64,000 bases of DNA. Source: Morchella semilibera. Lineage: Eukaryota; Ascomycota; Pezizomycetes; Pezizales; Morchellaceae. The notes under the pieces are model-generated. The model was given only the letters and a program-made list of their open reading frames with translations, had not been told where the DNA came from and did not search any database. Positions 59,288 through 64,000 of this stretch are shown in pieces (the stretch's first letter is position 1; each line of letters opens with the position of its first letter). A program made the translations under genes and the position numbers. The stretch spans positions 948,201-1,012,200 of the forward strand of contig CM018608.1 in assembly GCA_009192285.1 (NCBI GenBank), read 5' to 3'.

Positions 59288-61193
59288 TACGGTTACGTAC
59301 AGCGCGCGGTGGGTATTAAATATTAAGTCATCAAACGGCCTAGCCACAATTAAATCTGCCTGCAAACACACATTTTGGCGGCGTTCCCTAAATTCGGTTC
59401 TGTCTAGCAGCCAAGTCGTCAGGGTATTAACCATACCCGAAGTCGCATAATAAAACTCTGTTTAATGGGGACCATTTAGTTTATGTGTACTATTAATATT
59501 TTTTTACGAGCTTTAATGTATATGTTTAGTGTAGAGGGTTATATCTCATGATCACAAAATTTAAAAACAACAATATGCATTAGTATATCTTTCATAATTC
59601 CCGAAATATGACAGGCCTTTGTATTAACGATACTCACGCCTATTTGGGCTTGGTAGGGCGATTTGGAGGGAACTACGTACTGTGCTTGGTGTGGACCAGA
59701 AGTTAACCATTCGATTCTAGATCTACCCCGCAAAAAGTCTGGGTGGCCAATGTTGACTAGAGCTAGATACCAACTCGCCTCTATAGGCATTATAGTGAGA
59801 TCCTATCTCATCATTAAAAGCCTTGAGGATCATGAGGGCGGGGTGGAATAGTAACCTCATAATACATGTCTCCTCCTATGGTCCCCAAGTGATGATACAT
59901 ATAGTCGACAAACCGAGGTAAATGTCAAAGCTAGATATTCACAATTCAACTGAAACCCGACCATAAACCCTGGGAGATCACCCATAACTGCCAACATCTA
60001 GTGATCTGCTCACTAAAACCCACTCAAATTACTTAAATCAACTACCCGGCCCCATGGGCCCACCTAACCAGCTGCAGGCGTGGGTACTACCCTTATATAT
60101 TTCCGGGTCTTGTAGAAAAGTCCCGAGGCACGCGATAGCTGGAGTTAACCCGTACGCGTCCCGTGGCCATCACTACCCCGAGCCCAGTTGATACCGCATT
60201 ATCTAACTAGATCTTGGAATGTTTAGTACCGGGAGTAAACCCCTTTTATTCGAAAATTGTAACATTAATTATATGCTGTATCTAAGTTACCCCATATATA
60301 TAGTAATTTATGTTAATGGCCAGGATATCAAGAAACCAGCCACTTTATAAATTTAGTGGAGTATAATCATGGTATATCACTCGTTTAAGATTCTCCGCTC
60401 AGTTAGGGTCCGACTAGCGTTATAGCTCATCATTAAAGTCAAGCTAGGTTACATCAATGTGTCCAAACTCTTTTTAAAAAAATACTATATGCAGTCATGA
60501 GAACCTCTTGGCCAGAATTATTGTAGCCTGTTAAAAATTAATATATGTATCATTAGCACACAAGCCAAAAACTACAGATCTCATCGCGCTTCCATAAGGG
60601 GTTTGGAGCACATGTACTTCGTTGTAACTCGATCGGATACTCTAGTGTTGACAACATCAATGTATCACTACGAAGTAGATCTCCACTGGCAGTTTTTGCT
60701 GTCATATTAGCTTATACTTCGGTCTAGATCTTTTTGGAGCGCCATAATGCCACGCCCCTAGCCACCGCGGGCCAAACGTGTTGATAACCAAGTACCAATT
60801 ACAGCATTCTGGCTAGGACATCCGTCGAAAATAGAAAATCTGCGCTTTTTCTCGATAGCTAAACAGAGAAACCGTGCCATAGGGTCTCCCCCGGTTTGCA
60901 CAACCGTTGGTAGCTCTGTTCCGTTATGGGGTGTGTTCAAACTTACTATTAAAACAACGTTGGGGACACTCCTCCACCATACTCTAGCCGCGGAAGCCAC
61001 GCACGTCACAAATTCATTCTATGTCCTCTTAGTCCTATTCTATTTTTTAAATAGCCATGGAACCTCCTTCACTCCCTACACTTGTGTTTTTCCACAGACC
61101 TCACCACGGGCTACCAGATTAATCGAGCTTAAAGTTTATTTTAAACATCTGTCTGAATATCAGGTTTGTGGTCACTCCCAGCGTGTCAATTTA

Positions 61194-61383
61194 GGCCTGT
61201 TCGGATAGACACAAATACCATGGTTTTGCAACTTGAGCCAACCCCCGGAGATATTCATTGAAGCTCCCTTCGCCACAACCCTCTACAACACCCATCAGAG
61301 CTCTTACTTACCAAACAACCAACCATTGAAATATCACGCAACCGAAAACACCATGGTATCAAAAACTACCATCCGAACAGGCC
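61194..61383. mobile_element. MITE-like element, GGCCTGTTCGGAT ends (190 bp)
   Basis: TIRs GGCCTGTTCGGAT(A/G)G followed further in by the shared ACCATGGT palindrome, with TA on both sides (61192-61193 and 61384-61385). The ends resemble the GGCC-TGTT start of Tourist/PIF-Harbinger elements, but the flank is TA or possibly TTA/TAA, so superfamily is open. Non-coding. Confidence 0.75.
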
Positions 61384-61706
61384 TAAAGCTCTAATCTTAC
61401 TGTCAAGAATATTTTAACTAACTTATATCCATACCTCAATAGTTTTTGGCTACATCTGCAGCACCGAGACTGCACTAGAGGTTGGATAATAAACTTAGGG
61501 GAGCACCTTCCGAGAAACGAGACTTCTGAAAAGGTTGGCCCCTACCAATAATATTATACTCGCATACCGTTTCACTAACTGTCTGAACTTCGGCCCAGAA
61601 AGCTTTAAAGTCCATAGTCCATAATATTGGCCGGAGTCGTCTGCCATTATATTGGACCAACAATTCTACACCCACATAGAACAAACCAATTGTGGATATT
61701 ATCGAA

Positions 61707-63227
61707 ATGCGTTCTATCGAATTACAAGTCGAGTTCATGGGTTCAGCTTACCTCGATGAACTCCTAACCCACATCAAGATGATCGAGGATACTACGAAGC
61801 AGATACCCCCCACCCCCACAGGCATAGGAAGAGATATGATTTCAACTTTACCCACTGAAATCATCTGTCAGATCGCCTCGACCCTGGATTTACATGGTCT
61901 CCAAGCATTCAGAGATGCTAATCCTCGAGAGTTCGGTGCCTCCATCAACAAGCTGCTCCGTGACGAATTCCTAGACTTTAACTCCTGCTTGATATCTGCA
62001 ATGTTTGAGGCCGCTGCAAAACGAGATGTTAAGACGATCCGTTGGCTTTTCGAAAGCGAGAGAGCAATAGGACAAGTCCTCATTTTCGATAGGCCACTTT
62101 CATTGTATCCGGATGAAGAGATGTTCAGGATACACCACGGCGGAGAAACCCATTGGTACTTCCGCCTTGCTGGTGAGAAATTGGACGACGAAACAATGGA
62201 CCTCATCCTAACTGCTGGGCCGAACCTTATGATGGCCGTCAGAACGGAAGGAGGAGCATATCCGCAAAGTCCTCTAGGAGATTTGTACGCATACGATCAA
62301 TATGACTCGATTCTACACGCGGGAGCACACTCAGCACTCTCGTTAGCGCTTTATGGCACCGATGAAGATCGAGTAGAGAGGTTTATCAGGCTAGGGACTA
62401 GCACAAAGCTCGCGACCTCGAAGACCGTTTCGGAGTTTGTACAAGACTCATTGGAGGAGGTGGATTCTATTGACTGGAATCTGGGAGGACGGTGGGCCGT
62501 GACTCGAGGAGAAGCCGATGATTTGTTTTTGCATACTCCGTTGGAAGAAATCGACCCAGATTGTTGGTGGAGCGGGGGAAACCTTCTCCATATGGCCATT
62601 TTTTGCTCCAACCCCTCGAAAATGATCAAATTCGCGCTTTCGAAGGGGCTATCGATTGAAGCCGATAATCGGGCTGGTGAATGGCCGCTTCAGTTGGCAT
62701 TTGACAATGACCACGTACCAGCTAAGGTAATAGGGTTATTGATTGAGAATGGCGCTGATACATCTGTGACGCCCACGTATCTCATTGAGCCAGGCATAAT
62801 CTCACGGACAAAATCTCGGCGTGAAAAGATTGCAGTCTTCTTGGACTGGGCGAATATTGACTGGGCTGCAGGGGATCTAGATGGGAACGTCTCTGGGGAG
62901 TCATTACTCCACGTCGCAGTCATTTGGCTTATGCCGATCAAGCACTTCAAGGGCCTTTTGAAAAGAGGGATGGATGTGAATATTCGGGATTGTTGGGGGC
63001 GCACACCAGTAGACCGGGCTTGGAGTATGCTAGAGGCCGATACAGTTGACTGGAGCCATCGTGTGTTAGAAGATGGGATGGGCAGCTGCACCGTAAGACG
63101 GGGCATGCTGATTGAGATCATCGAATTTCTAATGAAACGTGGTGGTGTCGAGAGTGATCGTGACTCCATGCTAGAGGAGCTAGAGGCTTGTGAGGGTTTG
63201 ATTGAGGAGCCAGAGAGTTGTGAATAG
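61707..63227 (+). CDS. F-box protein with ankyrin-like repeats
   Basis: A single exon. The first ATG in frame (61707) gives 506 residues; an upstream GTG-only extension is not favoured. An F-box-like segment begins near residue 45 (LPTEIICQIASTLDLHGLQAFRDANPREF). Ankyrin-type repeats follow: ALSLALYGTDEDRVERFIRLG, LLHMAIFCSNPSKMIKFALSKGLSIEADNRAGEWPLQLA-like text split over about 290-345, and SLLHVAVIWLMPIKHFKGLLKRGMDVN-like text near 405-435 with DCWGRTPVDRA. Such fungal F-box/ankyrin proteins are thought to be substrate adaptors for SCF ligases; partner unknown. It lies just upstream of the tRNA gene. Confidence 0.8.
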   Translation: MRSIELQVEFMGSAYLDELLTHIKMIEDTTKQIPPTPTGIGRDMISTLPTEIICQIASTLDLHGLQAFRDANPREFGASINKLLRDEFLDFNSCLISAMFEAAAKRDVKTIRWLFESERAIGQVLIFDRPLSLYPDEEMFRIHHGGETHWYFRLAGEKLDDETMDLILTAGPNLMMAVRTEGGAYPQSPLGDLYAYDQYDSILHAGAHSALSLALYGTDEDRVERFIRLGTSTKLATSKTVSEFVQDSLEEVDSIDWNLGGRWAVTRGEADDLFLHTPLEEIDPDCWWSGGNLLHMAIFCSNPSKMIKFALSKGLSIEADNRAGEWPLQLAFDNDHVPAKVIGLLIENGADTSVTPTYLIEPGIISRTKSRREKIAVFLDWANIDWAAGDLDGNVSGESLLHVAVIWLMPIKHFKGLLKRGMDVNIRDCWGRTPVDRAWSMLEADTVDWSHRVLEDGMGSCTVRRGMLIEIIEFLMKRGGVESDRDSMLEELEACEGLIEEPESCE

Positions 63228-63495
63228 TTGGCTCCATGTTATTTCTGCAAAAGCGGTCAATTAAGTGGGCTGGGTTAGTTTTTTCTCACCTAAGTGTGTT
63301 TATTGATTTCAAGATTCCTGTAAGAGCAATGTCCCTAGATTTCTGTTACGATATACCCTAGATTTAGTTTTTAGTTACGGTACCGTTAGACATCAGTTAA
63401 TATACCATTTGCTCTGAAAATTAAACAAAATTCCAAGTACAAGCATCATTGTTTATATTAAATTGATGGTGATTATATGTGTAGCGATATCGATA
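63228..63495. other. spacer between F-box/ankyrin gene and tRNA
   Basis: AT-rich 3' flank; no gene. The polymerase III control boxes of the tRNA lie within the tRNA gene itself. Confidence 0.5.
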
Positions 63496-63591
63496 ACCCT
63501 TGTGACGCAGTGGTTAGCGTGTCGTTCTTATATAAGTCGGTCTAGCTTATATGCTATGCGAAAGCCGTCAGTTCGAGCCTGACCTGGGGTA
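63496..63591 (+). tRNA. tRNA-Ile (anticodon TAT) with a 23-nt intron
   Basis: Acceptor stem ACCCTTG pairs with CTGGGGT (63584-63590) with one mismatch and one wobble, and the discriminator is A63591. The D arm is ACGC/GCGT around AGTGGTTA (A box TGACGCAGTGG). The anticodon stem TCGTT pairs with TGCGA, with loop CTTATA and anticodon TAT at 63529-63531. The intron runs 63533-63555, directly after position 37 as in nuclear tRNA introns. The T arm is GTCAG-TTCGAGC-CTGAC (63567-63583), carrying the B box. tRNA-Ile(UAU) of yeast also has an intron and the same GTGGTTAG...CTTATA core. A T5 terminator follows at about 63594-63598. Confidence 0.9.
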
Positions 63592-64000
63592 ATCTTTTTG
63601 CCAGAGATTATTAAATCCAACTAAACGCCAGTCTATCTAAGTAGACATTTATACTCATAGTTCATCACTACGAACAACGCTCACAATTCAAGCCAATTTC
63701 GCAAATAGATATATTTTAACTTAGCCTAGGTATCCTAACTTACTTCTAGTACCAGTACAAGGTTACCGTATATCCCCTGAGCCCGGAAGCCAGATTTCAA
63801 AGACCCCTCACAGAAACGAGTGATTATTCATGATAGAGTTTTCGTGATAACACGAATGCAGATGCCTCCACGTAGCCAACAACACGTGCAGTTTACTTAA
63901 CCCAGAGATTCAAGCCTCTTAGGAGCCCTAACAGGATAGGTGACAGAGTTAGGATTTCCTCGTAGCTAAAAAGTCACCAGAATTCAAAGAAAATTTCGGT
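63592..64000. other. window end, no gene recognised
   Basis: The Pol III terminator of the tRNA is at 63594-63598. The rest is AT-rich with no open frame of note. A gene could begin beyond the window. Confidence 0.5.

Larger units (their letters stand above)
57834..61706. other. 3.9-kb gene-poor, repeat-rich stretch
   Basis: No gene is recognised. It contains an inverted pair of dispersed repeats (58381-59287), inside which is a small TIR element (58929-59083), another TIR element (61194-61383), TGGTGATGG repeats near 58.68-58.85 kb, and TACATGTA at 59103 and 59223. The rest is AT-rich with short frames only (e.g. 60933-61208, no motif). Confidence 0.55.

Noticed and set aside
1-64000. CRISPR arrays, bacterial operons or a secondary-metabolite cluster
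   Set aside because: No regularly spaced repeats, and the genes are unlinked eukaryotic housekeeping genes with introns; no synthase or tailoring set is present.

Overview
The window is nuclear DNA of a filamentous ascomycete (Pezizomycotina; I cannot place it more finely). The grounds are single-copy fungal housekeeping genes (SED5, GOS1, ATP10, ATG3, FAL1, RPL35, PKR1, SCS7, RBG1, prefoldin 4, CK2-beta, a GEN1/YEN1 nuclease), short GT-AG introns mostly of 50-180 bp with CTRAY-type branch points, an intron-bearing tRNA-Ile(TAT), and a Ty1/copia LTR element. Most exon models were built by hand: splice signals were read on the correct strand and each model was required to close in frame. Three sites in two genes do not close.

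Layout. 1-10.4 kb: one F-box gene (1.7-3.3 kb), then about 7 kb without a recognisable gene. 10.4-21.1 kb: the Golgi SNARE genes sed5 (minus) and gos1 (plus), divergent, flanking a small membrane-protein gene and a young copia element with identical 201-bp LTRs. 22.3-31.1 kb: atp10, atg3, fal1 and an amino-acid permease. 31.1-35 kb: mostly intergenic, with a MITE-like element and a tiny conserved fungal gene. 35-45 kb: ribosomal protein uL29 (L35), a TPR/SET protein, a CK2 regulatory subunit with a very long N-terminal extension, a second small SET protein and pkr1. 45-58 kb: a GEN1/YEN1-like resolvase, scs7, prefoldin subunit 4, rbg1, a glutaminyl-peptide cyclotransferase-like M28 protein and an alpha/beta hydrolase. 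58-64 kb: a repeat-rich gene-poor stretch with two more TIR elements, an F-box/ankyrin-like gene and tRNA-Ile.

The genes are mostly core cell biology: Golgi fusion (Sed5 and Gos1 are partners in one SNARE complex), autophagy conjugation, the exon-junction helicase, translation and ribosome-associated GTPase, V-ATPase and F-ATPase assembly, and sphingolipid hydroxylation. They form no operon-like pathway, and I see no secondary-metabolite cluster, CRISPR array or convincing new multi-gene system.

The most unusual signals are these. The palindrome TACATGTA occurs 21 times, all outside coding exons. There are several TIR-type non-autonomous elements. A copia element sits about 0.4 kb upstream of gos1. 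CK2-beta has an apparent extension of about 318 residues. rpl35 has end exons of 3 and 6 nt. sed5 and the GEN1-like gene carry apparent one-base frame errors, which could be assembly errors or real decay.
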